Below are positions 56,913 to 64,000 of a stretch of 64,000 nucleotides of DNA, piece by piece. Under the pieces are notes generated by a model. That model searched no databases. It worked only from the letters and a program-made list of their open reading frames with translations, and was not told the DNA's origin. Position numbers and translations under genes: made by a program. Position 1 is the first letter of the stretch. Each line of letters begins with the position of its first letter. This DNA comes from Cyanophora paradoxa (Eukaryota > Glaucocystophyceae > Cyanophorales > Cyanophoraceae), in NCBI GenBank assembly GCA_004431415.1, contig QPMI01000142.1, positions 52,335-116,334 of the forward strand, in the 5' to 3' direction.

Positions 56913-57229
56913 TTCTACGTGACGTGCCCTTCCGACCGGTCATCTGTCTAGCCGAAGACGCTAGCAAGGTGCCGGCCATGGGTCGCTCAATATGGGAGGT
57001 TCGCCTGAGTGGGGGAGCCATGGTTTTCGGTGATAGCCGTAACCAGACCCGCGCGCCCACCCCTTGATCAACTCCTCCATCCCTCATGAGCCCTGGAAGT
57101 GAAATGTCTCGCAGTCCGCCGCCCTCCCTTGCCGCCGCTCCGCCACCCCTCCTCCTCCTCACTCTGCCTCCTCCCTCCTCCTCACCTGCGCCCCAGGACC
57201 CGATTAATCGGTGTCCCGTTCTGTCGAGG

Positions 57230-58581
57230 TGAAGAAGGTGGTAGGAGGAAGATATGAGGAAGGAGAGGGAGTGGGCGGAGGCAGCGGAGGGGTGGGCAGC
57301 GGATGCGGGGCAGGGCAGGGAGCGGTGCCGGGACGGCAGAGTGGAGTGAGCGTGGGCACTGACAGGCGGCGCAGAGAGCGGGGAGTGCGGAGACGAGGCG
57401 GGTCGCGAGGGGTCGGGAGGGTCGGTCTGAGTAGGGGGGTGGCCGAAGCCAGAGGGGTGGCCGAGGCCGATGGGGTGGCCGAAGCCGGGGGGGGCCGAAG
57501 CCGATGGGTGGCCGAAGCCGAGGGGGGGCCGAAGCCAGTGGGGGGCCGAAGCCATAGGGGTGGCCGGAGTCAACGAGGGGTTCGACACTTGTGAGTCGGT
57601 TGGGGCCGGGGGAGGGACCGTAGGGGGCGGCGGGGCGGCATCGTGCGGGGTCCCGGTCGGGGGGGCCGGCTGAAGCGAGGAGGGGGGGGGAGAGTCGGCT
57701 ACTGGAAGCGTCGTTAGTGGTTTGTACACTCCAGGTGCGAAGAGGGACGTGATTGTGGGTTGTGCAGCGGGTATCGACACCGTTCGCGCTTTTTTGGTTC
57801 CGCGCTTGGGGGTCTTGCGACCGGCTGCCTTTCTTTTCGCCGTAGGTACGGGTGGGGCGGGTGAAGAGGCGGGAAGGGGAGGGTCATGGGCGCGGGCGTT
57901 TGGGTGCCGGGGCGGGGGAGTATCGGTTGTCCGTTTGCGTGAGGCAGGCGACGGGCGAGTTCGTTTCGAGGGAGGGCCAGGGGGCGTTGGGGCGGGGCGC
58001 TTGGAAGGTTGAGTAGCGGACGTAGGGCCCGCGGGCAAAGCGGGCAGGGTGCCATTGTCGGGGTTCTTGTGGGAAGGTTGCGTTGGGGGTGCAGCAGGTT
58101 GGGAGGCAGATCTAGAGTATGAAGTGGTCTCAGGGCGAGCGGGGCACTTTCCCCGTCTGGCGTCGGAGTGGGCCTGGAGGGCAGCTGCGGAGGCAAATCG
58201 GGTGCCACAGGTGCAAGAGAAGTCAGATGTCATGGCTACGGTGCCGGCATTGGGCGGCTGGGGGAGGGGGGGCCTGGGGGAGGGGCGGTCTGGGGCGAGG
58301 GGAGGCAGGGAGTCGTGCAATTGCCTGGCGGAAATTTTCCAGGAGAACCCATGGTTGGCTTTCCGAGTCCAATCCGCAGCAGAAGTCAGTGATGGAGATG
58401 GTATCATGGAGGGAGGGGCGGGGGGGGCGGGGGGGGAGGGGGGGACCAGGCGGTTGTACTGGCGGCGAGCGGGAGGGTTTGGTGTCGGCATGTTTGCGGT
58501 ATCGACGTTTGGTTCTGTCAGTGATGCCTTGTCGGAGCTCCCAGGCGTGGTTGCGGGCGCAGCGGTCCCTCCAGATCGCAC
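57230..58581 (-). CDS. Pro-rich frame with one C2H2 zinc finger at the 3' side of the retroelement
   Basis: The frame runs past the shared 3' UTR, but the meaningful part is about 58581-57400. FSCTCGTRFASAAALQAHSD followed by ARRGKC is a C2H2-type finger (Cys2, His and a terminal Cys or His). Lys/Arg-rich stretches (KRKAAGRKTPKRGTKKA) and QPTITSLFAPGVYKPL follow; the latter resembles a PCNA-interacting box but lacks the two aromatics. A Gly-Phe-Gly-His-Pro minisatellite closes it. Such fingers are usual near the N-terminus of R2/NeSL-type proteins, so the position after the C-terminal region is odd and may mean a second ORF. Confidence 0.4.
57436..57575. repeat. Minisatellite with GGCCGAAGCC core
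   Basis: About eight imperfect units of 15-21 bp (GTGGCCGAAGCCnnnGGG) lie in the 3' part of the retroelement and encode a GFGHP-type peptide repeat on the minus strand. Confidence 0.8.
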
Positions 58582-59263
58582 GGAGGTGTTGGTCGAGGAG
58601 TAGCGCTAAATCTTTTTGGATTGACATTGTGGTGGTTTTGTTGATGCCCAGGGCTGTGCAGAGGGCGGCAATCCTGCCGGGGTACCGAGGCGCAGGAGGC
58701 AGGGGCGGGGAAGGGGAGCATGTCAGCCAAGGCCGGGCTAAGCTTTGTCCATAGGGTATCGGTGAGACCTGGGGGGCGGAAAAGGGCCGGATTTTCGGTG
58801 GGGGAGAGGAGGGCGGATTGGAGGGGAGAGGCGGGGTCAGGGGAGACGAGGCGGAGGAAGGGAAAGAGTTGAAAAATAGTATCGTCGTGTCCTAAGGGTT
58901 TGGGCGAGTGGCGGAGAACCCGGGTGCGGAGGAAGGTCACGAGTGTGTCCTGGAGAGCTTGGAGGAGGAGGCGAGCGGCGGGGCAAGTAAATATGTGAAT
59001 GAAGTCTTCGGGGGGTGGGTTGTGGGTCGGGCTGTCTGGGGTCTGCGGCCCTCGGTGGGGAAGAGGGCGGGGGGAGCCCGGGGGGTGCACGTGGCAGGGG
59101 CGGGAGGGTGGGAGTGGGAAGCAGGGTCCTCGGGGACTGGGGCAGGGGTGGGAGGGAGGTGACAGAAGGGGCAGTGGGCGATACCGTCAGGAAAGAGAGG
59201 GCCGTATAGGTCGGGGTCGTGGAGGAGGCGGATGGTGAGGGAGGGAGGCCTCCAAGAATGCAC
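58518..59263 (-). pseudogene. C-terminal zinc-knuckle region of the retroelement protein, frameshifted
   Basis: In one frame (from 59263) HCPFCHLPP and in the next (from 59090) PPEDFIHIFTCPAARLLLQA form the CxxC...HxxxxC pattern found near the C-terminus of many LINE proteins. The reading ends near 58.55 kb with LALLLDQHLRAIWRDRCARN, again typical of LINE C-termini. At least two frameshifts separate these pieces, so the protein is broken here. Confidence 0.55.
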
Positions 59264-60990
59264 TGGAATCTGACTTTGCGGAGGTGATCGCCTGTGGGGG
59301 TACGGCGGTCCGGTGGCTTGTCGGACACGAGGGAGAGGGCTGGGGCGAGGGTAACGTGAGGATTGCTGAGGACGGCCCCCGCGTTGCGAAGCTGGCGCCA
59401 GTCGAGGTATTGGGAGAGGAGGCTTCGGCTAGGAAGTGAGAGCGGGGGTCCCCTCAACGCGGTATGCATGGAGTCTGCCTCTGTAGGGCTCGGCTCCTGG
59501 AACTGGGCCTTGGGATGACGGGGCGGGAGGCCGACGCGGATGAGGAAGCATTTGAAACTGTGGGGAATGAAGAGAAGGGCTGAGAGGGGGGCGTCTGGGG
59601 TCGTTTTGGCAAGCTTGTCAACGGCGTCATTGTGGCAGTTGTCAGGAGTATAGGCTGGGTTCGGGATACGGTTCTTGGCCGGGGTCCGGGCCGCCTCTTT
59701 CTTTGCGACTGTTTTAGATGTTTTGGCGGACCGTGGTGGCGGCTGGGCGGCGTCGCGGTGGGCGGCTTCAGCTAGGATGGTCGCCGCCTCGAGTGGGGTC
59801 ACGTGGGACGGCCGGAAGAGACGGCGTGCTGTTGCGGAAGCTTCGTTGCGGGCCAGGTCAGCGAGCTGAGAGGCGAGTTCTTGGGCGTAGCGAGCACCGG
59901 GAGGGAGGGGGGTGGCGGGCCCTGCAGGGCGAGGCGGGGTAGACTCAAGCACAGTTGGGGAGCGCGGGAGGGCTGGGTGGTCGGGGGAGGATGGTGGGGA
60001 GTCTAGGGTAGGCAGGGTGCCGCCAGTGGAGACCGGGGGGCGGCGTGGCAGTTGGGGACGCCCCGGGAAGGTCGGTGGGGGCCTGAGGGCCGGGAGGGCA
60101 GGACCACAGCATATAGGGTCAAGGGTGACGGACCCGTAGCAGAGGCTGAGGGCAATATATTCACGGTATCTGCGGAGCGTTGCATTGTCGACCTGAATGT
60201 AGGCTGGGGGGCGGGGCAAGTCCGACGGGGCAAGTGCTGAGGAGCGACTGAGTAGGTCAGCTGTGAGGAGGAGGAGAGGGCCGCAGGCCGTGCTGTTGGG
60301 GGGCTGGAAAACGGAGAGGGATGTCTCCGGGCGTAAATAGGTCCATCTGCAGAATGGAGTGAGGGGGAGGGGGGAACCAGAGTCGCGGTGACTCCAAGTG
60401 GCCGCCAAGTCTTGTGCAAAGGAGACAAGGTGATCAGGGACGTCGAGGGAGCCGTTGTGAATGTAGAACGAGTGCGTCTGAGGAAATAAAGCGAGTAGGT
60501 GCCAGTGTCCCGGGGGGGCCTGAGGGTGCCGGGATCTGCCTGAGGGAAGGGTCGGCGAGGGGGCTGGTGGGGTATGATGAGTGGGGCGATAGGTAAGGAT
60601 GGGGACAAGGACAAGGCGGGCATCGAGAAGGCGTCCGGGGGGAAGGTATTGGTGCAGAGGGAGAAGGGCAGAGCCCCGAGAGTCAAATTGGGAGGCTGCA
60701 CTAGCGGGGTAGGAGCTGGACGACAGGAAGTAGGCAGGGTGAGGCGAGGCCAGGGCGGCTTCACGGGAGGAGAGCATGTCAAGGAAGGCTTCCACAAGGG
60801 GGAGGCTGAGGGCGGCATTCGGCCGGAGGTGGATAAGGTCGCCTCGTCGAATGAGGGAGTGGCGATGAGGGTCAGGTCGGGGGGCGGGTGGGAGGGGGGG
60901 TTTCGACATGAGAGTTTGCTCCGCGCAGTAATCATTGTCTGCAAACCGGAAGGCATTCCCCAGCCAACTTTTCTCCGCCAGCGTCAGGGG
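58837..60990 (-). CDS. Ulp1-like (C48) peptidase domain with catalytic residues, then RNase H end motif
   Basis: Directly after the TGA at 61006 the frame continues ISLPRPLTLAEKSWLGNAF; the first Met is at 60909. From that Met, GDLIHLRPNAALSLPLVEAF matches the N-terminal Ulp1 segment, GHWHLL carries the likely catalytic His135 (60505-60507), YIHNGS sits where an Asp is usual, and FQPPNSTACGPLLLL gives Gln202 and Cys209 (60283-60285). Ulp1-type enzymes cleave after ubiquitin-like modifiers or process polyproteins. Further on come a Pro-rich linker, a Lys/Ala-rich stretch, NCHNDAVDKLAK (last Asp motif of RNase H, about 59.62 kb) and LRKVRFQCILGGLP. After about 59.2 kb the sense frame shifts, so the tail of this frame is not meaningful. 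Confidence 0.6.
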   Translation of the reverse strand, partial: PLTLAEKSWLGNAFRFADNDYCAEQTLMSKPPLPPAPRPDPHRHSLIRRGDLIHLRPNAALSLPLVEAFLDMLSSREAALASPHPAYFLSSSSYPASAASQFDSRGSALLPLHQYLPPGRLLDARLVLVPILTYRPTHHTPPAPSPTLPSGRSRHPQAPPGHWHLLALFPQTHSFYIHNGSLDVPDHLVSFAQDLAATWSHRDSGSPLPLTPFCRWTYLRPETSLSVFQPPNSTACGPLLLLTADLLSRSSALAPSDLPRPPAYIQVDNATLRRYREYIALSLCYGSVTLDPICCGPALPALRPPPTFPGRPQLPRRPPVSTGGTLPTLDSPPSSPDHPALPRSPTVLESTPPRPAGPATPLPPGARYAQELASQLADLARNEASATARRLFRPSHVTPLEAATILAEAAHRDAAQPPPRSAKTSKTVAKKEAARTPAKNRIPNPAYTPDNCHNDAVDKLAKTTPDAPLSALLFIPHSFKCFLIRVGLPPRHPKAQFQEPSPTEADSMHTALRGPPLSLPSRSLLSQYLDWRQLRNAGAVLSNPHVTLAPALSLVSDKPPDRRTPTGDHLRKVRFQCILGGLPPSPSASSTTPTYTALSFLTVSPTAPSVTSLPPLPQSPRTLLPTPTLPPLPRAPPGLPPPSSPPRAADPRQPDPQPTPRRLHSHIYLPRRSPPPPSSPGHTRDLPPHPGSPPLAQTLRTRRYYFSTLSLPPPRLP

Positions 60991-61005
60991 GCGAGGGAGG
61001 GAAAT

Positions 61006-62397
61006 TCAGTCGGGTGAGCGGGGGTTCGGCCTGGGGAAGCAGTTGGTCGGGCCTCGGGCGCCGGGGGCGTGGGGGTGGGAAGGCAGGGTGGGGGGGGGTG
61101 GGGGCTGCGGGGAGGAGGGAGGGGAATTGGGAGACCGGGGGGTTACCGGTGTAGGGACGGGGGGGAGAGGGAGGACGGAAGGGAGGAGGGGTGGGGTCTC
61201 GCTTGCGTCTGACCGGACGGCGGGCTTTGGCTGCCGTGTGCTGGGAGGGCGGGAGCTGGTGCGCGGGGTCATGCGCTGTCGTTTTGTTGTGAATGCCGGG
61301 TCGTTGGCCTGGACTGTCCCCAGGAGAACCTCAGGGTCCCGGAGAAGGAGAGCGGCCGCCCAACGCTCCCGGTAGATGGGGGCGTGGAAGGGGATAGGGC
61401 GGCCCCGTCCTTTGCCATACAGGTGGACTTCCTCACCGCGGCCAATGAACTCAGCAGCGGTCATGACGAAGAGAGCGTCTTCACCCGTGTGAACGTTTTT
61501 CCAGGCTTGTGTGGGGAAGGTGCTGGTGTCGTACTTCCAGGCCGAGCGTGGGGAGGGGTCGCCGGGGCGGAGAGTCGCCGTCCACCAGCTGATGACCCAG
61601 TCTTTAAGAGGGGCCGTGACGTCGGAGGCGGGTTTGCGGGTGACGTCCAGGATGCGGATTTCGCGGAGGCGGGCCGAGATGATTGCTAGTCGCCAGGGTC
61701 GGGACCCAGAGGGGGGCAGGGGGAGGAGAATATAATCGTATTCCGTTGGGGAGAAAGGGTGCGGGACGTAGGGTCGGTCCAGGTGTAGCTGGCCTGCACG
61801 GGCTTTGAGAGAAAGGGCAGTGGGGGCTGTGCCCAGGAGGATCGAGGTTGCGTGGGAGGACGAGAGGAAGAGGCACTTGGGGGTGGTCGGGGCATGCAGG
61901 CGGAAGGAGACTTGTCGGTTTTGGAGAAGTCTGAAGAAGGCGTCGACGGGTTCTGCAGGTATGGGTTGTGCGAGGAGAACGGGTGTGGCCAGGTGGGCCC
62001 CAGACCGGGGGTTGGGGTCGATGAGGGAGAGGGGGGCCGCTTTAAGGGCAGCCAGGCGAGATTTTATGCCGTCGAGGAGGGGAAGTACTCGGCGATCATA
62101 CCTGGGGCCGTCAGGGTCGATGGCAGCTGAGTAGGGATGGCTCGGCGTCCATAGCGTTCGAATAAAACAGGAAGGGCGCCGGTTTGGTCGCGGAAAGGGA
62201 ACGTGGGTGGGGGGCCAGGCGGGGCGGGGGTGGGGTGGCAGTGCGGGCAGGACAGGGCGGGTCCCCGTGCCCATTGTTCTGCGATCAGGGAGGAAATAGG
62301 GATGCCCCACATGCCAGGGTCGCAACGGTGGTACGCGACCAGAGGGGTGCCAGCCTCGGTCTGGGAGGTGGGGGCGAGTGTAAGATCCTCGTCCCAA
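61006..62397 (-). CDS. Ulp1-like (C48) peptidase domain, catalytic residues lost
   Basis: Residues about 140-330 fit the C48 fold: IPAEPVDAFFRLLQN (helix after the WLND-like region), YDYILLPLPPSGSRPWRLAI, REIRILDVT, then FPTQAWKNVHTGEDALFVMT and AAEFI. The expected His before Trp is Pro234 and the expected Cys of the DCG motif is Ala308, while Asp251 and Gln297 are kept. The domain should therefore not cleave and may have a structural or ubiquitin-like-binding role. The frame ends at TGA 61006-61008 directly ahead of the second domain. Its beginning overlaps the previous frame, so a frameshift near 62.1-62.2 kb probably separates them. Confidence 0.6.
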   Translation of the reverse strand: MGRGSYTRPHLPDRGWHPSGRVPPLRPWHVGHPYFLPDRRTMGTGTRPVLPALPPHPRPAWPPTHVPFPRPNRRPSCFIRTLWTPSHPYSAAIDPDGPRYDRRVLPLLDGIKSRLAALKAAPLSLIDPNPRSGAHLATPVLLAQPIPAEPVDAFFRLLQNRQVSFRLHAPTTPKCLFLSSSHATSILLGTAPTALSLKARAGQLHLDRPYVPHPFSPTEYDYILLPLPPSGSRPWRLAIISARLREIRILDVTRKPASDVTAPLKDWVISWWTATLRPGDPSPRSAWKYDTSTFPTQAWKNVHTGEDALFVMTAAEFIGRGEEVHLYGKGRGRPIPFHAPIYRERWAAALLLRDPEVLLGTVQANDPAFTTKRQRMTPRTSSRPPSTRQPKPAVRSDASETPPLLPSVLPLPPVPTPVTPRSPNSPPSSPQPPPPPTLPSHPHAPGARGPTNCFPRPNPRSPD

Positions 62398-63035
62398 AAC
62401 CAGGCGGGGAGAGGCGTGTCACGGTCGGCGGGGACAGCGGGTTTGCAGAGGGAAGTGGGGTAGAAATGCCAGGTGGGGCCGGAACCCCTAGGATGGGCTA
62501 AGTAATAGTCGAGGGCGAGTTTCCTTGTAGGCCCGGGATCAGGGTAGTCAACATCAGGGGCGTCCTCGGGGAGTGGTTGAAGGAAGATTGGGTTGGGAGG
62601 GGAGCAGCACTGGAAGGAGATGCTGTGAGTGATGTCTCTGCGTCCTAAGGCTTCAAGGAAAGCGGAGTAGGCGCGGAGGATGTCGCAGTCCGAGACAATA
62701 GTCAGGTGTTCGTCGGAAGGAAAAAGAGTATGATTTTTGGGGAGTCGGATGCAGCGGTTCCAGATGACGGTGTCCTCCGCCGTGAAGGCGCGTTCAAGTC
62801 TGGCGGACGCGAGGGGGACGAGGTCAAGGACCAGGTGGGTGTTGGTAGTCTCGGAGGCATCTACATAGTCAACGAGGTCCGCTTGGCATCGGAGGAAATT
62901 GTAGTCGGTGGGGCTGTCAGCTAGAATATATGTGCGGATGTGCCGGCGAGGCGGGAAGAGGGACGAGAATAGTGACGGGGGGAGGGGTGGGGAGGAGTCG
63001 TCCGAAAAAAGGAGTCGGGCATCGGGGATGTCCAT
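62064..63035 (-). CDS. Unrecognised frame of the retroelement
   Basis: 323 codons with ordinary amino-acid composition (ASETTNTHLVLDLVPLASAR, SDEHLTIVSDCDILRAYSAF) and a Cys pair LSCPHCHP near the end. It sits between the RNase H fragment and the first Ulp1-like domain. FSDDSS near its start resembles a reverse transcriptase YxDD box, but the surrounding blocks are missing, so I do not assign that function. Confidence 0.45.
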   Translation of the reverse strand: MDIPDARLLFSDDSSPPLPPSLFSSLFPPRRHIRTYILADSPTDYNFLRCQADLVDYVDASETTNTHLVLDLVPLASARLERAFTAEDTVIWNRCIRLPKNHTLFPSDEHLTIVSDCDILRAYSAFLEALGRRDITHSISFQCCSPPNPIFLQPLPEDAPDVDYPDPGPTRKLALDYYLAHPRGSGPTWHFYPTSLCKPAVPADRDTPLPAWFWDEDLTLAPTSQTEAGTPLVAYHRCDPGMWGIPISSLIAEQWARGPALSCPHCHPTPAPPGPPPTFPFRDQTGALPVLFERYGRRAIPTQLPSTLTAPGMIAEYFPSSTA

Positions 63036-63299
63036 TCCACCAATATAGTGGTAGGGGGCCGATGCAGAGAACGTCTGCGGGGCGGTAGGTAGGGGGGCAG
63101 CTGGTCCGCTGAGGGGGACACGGGGTCGGCGGGGGGAAGAGGGGGCCGGGCGGCGGGTCGTCGTTGGTGTCGGAGCCGTTGCAGGTGGCCGCGGGATGGT
63201 CTTTGGTTGGTGAGAGGGGACCCACTGAAGCGTGACTTGGAAGTTCGGTCTTGGGCGATACGAATGGCGTATTGCGTTCGAGCGTTGAGGAGAAGGGCC

Positions 63300-63900
63300 C
63301 GTCTTCTCGGCGGAGCAGGGTGCGGAAGTTAGGGATGGGAAAAGATGAAGGGTCTTGAAAGGCGAAGGCTGTCAGGGCTCGGATAGTGTCTGACTGTCCG
63401 TGATAATTTGCCCGCCCGTGGGCCCGAAATACGTGAATGCTGCGGAGATTGTGCCTGCTAGCTCTCCCAGGTTCACGTTGTGTTGGACGCCGGGGAGGCG
63501 TGGGCGAACTCGATTTTGTCAGGCAGGTCGGGATTATTTTCGAGGGTGCAAGGCCGGCGTAAGTGGTTCGGACGGAGGCGGAGCCCTGTTTTTGTGTGCT
63601 GGCGCCGTGTAGATTACCCGGGGAGTAGGTCCGGAGGGAAGGGCGGGGAGTTTAGTGCGCGGAGTGTAGGGCAGAGCTCTGCGAAAAGGGCTCGGGAGGT
63701 AATGAAAAGGAAGTCGAGCCCGGCCGGGGATTCATAGAAGTCGCGGTCGGCTTGTGATGCGGGGTCATAAGGCGTGGGCGTCTCTCGAGGCAACATTGGT
63801 AGCCTGGGCCTCCGCTCGGAAAGAGTCCCACCAGTCAGTTTCCCGGAGCCAGAGTCGATGAAGCCAATGTGTGTGATTTCGCGGGGGAGGTTGGGAGGGG
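63300..63900 (-). pseudogene. N-terminal part of an RNase H domain, frameshifted
   Basis: Around 63390-63490 the minus strand reads HNVNLGELAGTISAAF, then GGQIITDSQT. This matches the RNase H1 pattern in LINEs, where a Glu in a (N)xAELAGI-like helix and an Asp in TDSQ are metal-binding residues. The first Asp motif is not certain (IGFIDSGSGKLTGG near 63.87 kb is one candidate). Frame changes occur just before and after, so the fragment is not intact. It marks this as a retroelement with RNase H downstream of a reverse transcriptase, as in several LINE clades. Confidence 0.55.
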
Positions 63901-64000
63901 GGAGTTCGGGGTCATATTGAGCAGGAGGGGTAGCTGAGGAGGGTCAAGGCGGGCTTTTTTAGCTGCTCGTGTGGGTTGAGCACGGGAGGGCTGCTGTCCT

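Larger units (their letters stand above)
56855..64000 (-). mobile_element. 3' part of a large non-LTR retrotransposon carrying RNase H and Ulp1-like peptidase domains
   Basis: On the minus strand the element ends in 12 A (T run 56855-56866). Going 5' to 3': an RNase H fragment (about 63.3-63.9 kb), an unrecognised frame (62064-63035), two Ulp1-like domains (61006-62397 and 60.2-61.0 kb), the RNase H end motif NCHNDAVDKLAK (about 59.62 kb), a CCHC-like region (59.0-59.3 kb), a C-terminal helix (58.5-58.6 kb), a C2H2 finger frame and the 3' UTR. Frameshifts occur near 63.8, 63.4, 62.1, 59.2 and 58.6 kb and a TGA at 61006, so this copy is probably dead. The reverse transcriptase and 5' end should lie to the right of the window. 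Orientation and 3' end are firm because a truncated copy with target duplication exists at 54543-54919. Confidence 0.75.

Noticed and set aside
62990-63010. FSDD as a reverse transcriptase YxDD box
   Set aside because: The neighbouring reverse transcriptase blocks are absent and it lies downstream of the RNase H motifs, the wrong order.
1-64000. Trans-spliced leader or bacterial-type operon organisation
   Set aside because: No dinoflagellate spliced-leader sequence was noticed; genes are intron-rich with no polycistronic, ribosome-binding-site layout.

Overview
This window looks like nuclear DNA of a GC-rich, flagellated unicellular eukaryote, most likely an alga. The grounds are dense short spliceosomal introns (about 60-140 nt), an axonemal dynein heavy chain, and several kinds of retroelement. 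GC-AG introns are frequent and many introns carry a CTGAC-like branch site close to the 3' splice site. GC-AG introns are known from haptophytes and dinoflagellates, but no gene here fixes the lineage. Genes must be read as joined exons, so most long uninterrupted frames are only parts of genes or chance frames in GC-rich sequence.

Layout. 84-2846 (+): 3' part of a multi-exon gene of unknown function. 3257-7684 (-): a many-exon gene with a Pro-rich N-terminus and a helical, TPR-like C-terminal half. 9024-25332 (-): a complete single-headed inner-arm axonemal dynein heavy chain gene (DNAH3/7/12 type) whose first exons encode a CCDC81-type HU module, in phase with the dynein tail. 25.5-30.0 kb: two diverged copies of a 1.8-kb unit. 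30513-33802 (-): a young non-autonomous LTR retrotransposon with two 343-bp LTRs that differ at one base. 36.8-39.1 kb (+): a small acidic/coiled-coil gene, then a locus with a triplicated exon.

39-49 kb is less GC-rich and holds a coiled-coil gene (40772-48698, +). Its centre is an array of 15 two-exon units, each encoding 35 residues (five heptads), 14 of them nearly identical and arranged in a higher-order repeat.

50.7-64 kb is a retroelement graveyard. A minus-strand AT-hook reading frame (50762-55158) is split by two insertions with clear target-site duplications (19 bp and 17 bp). The right end (56855-64000, -) is the 3' part of a non-LTR element. In it a degenerate RNase H domain appears to be interrupted by about 3.7 kb that encodes two Ulp1-like (C48) peptidase domains, one of which has lost its catalytic His and Cys. 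The three insertions share one 3' end: a stem-loop followed by a short GC-rich tail and poly(A), which suggests mobilisation by the same reverse transcriptase. That reverse transcriptase would lie beyond the right edge of the window.

The strongest candidates for something new are the HU-dynein fusion, the RNase H/Ulp1 retroelement, and the heptad-exact exon-pair array.
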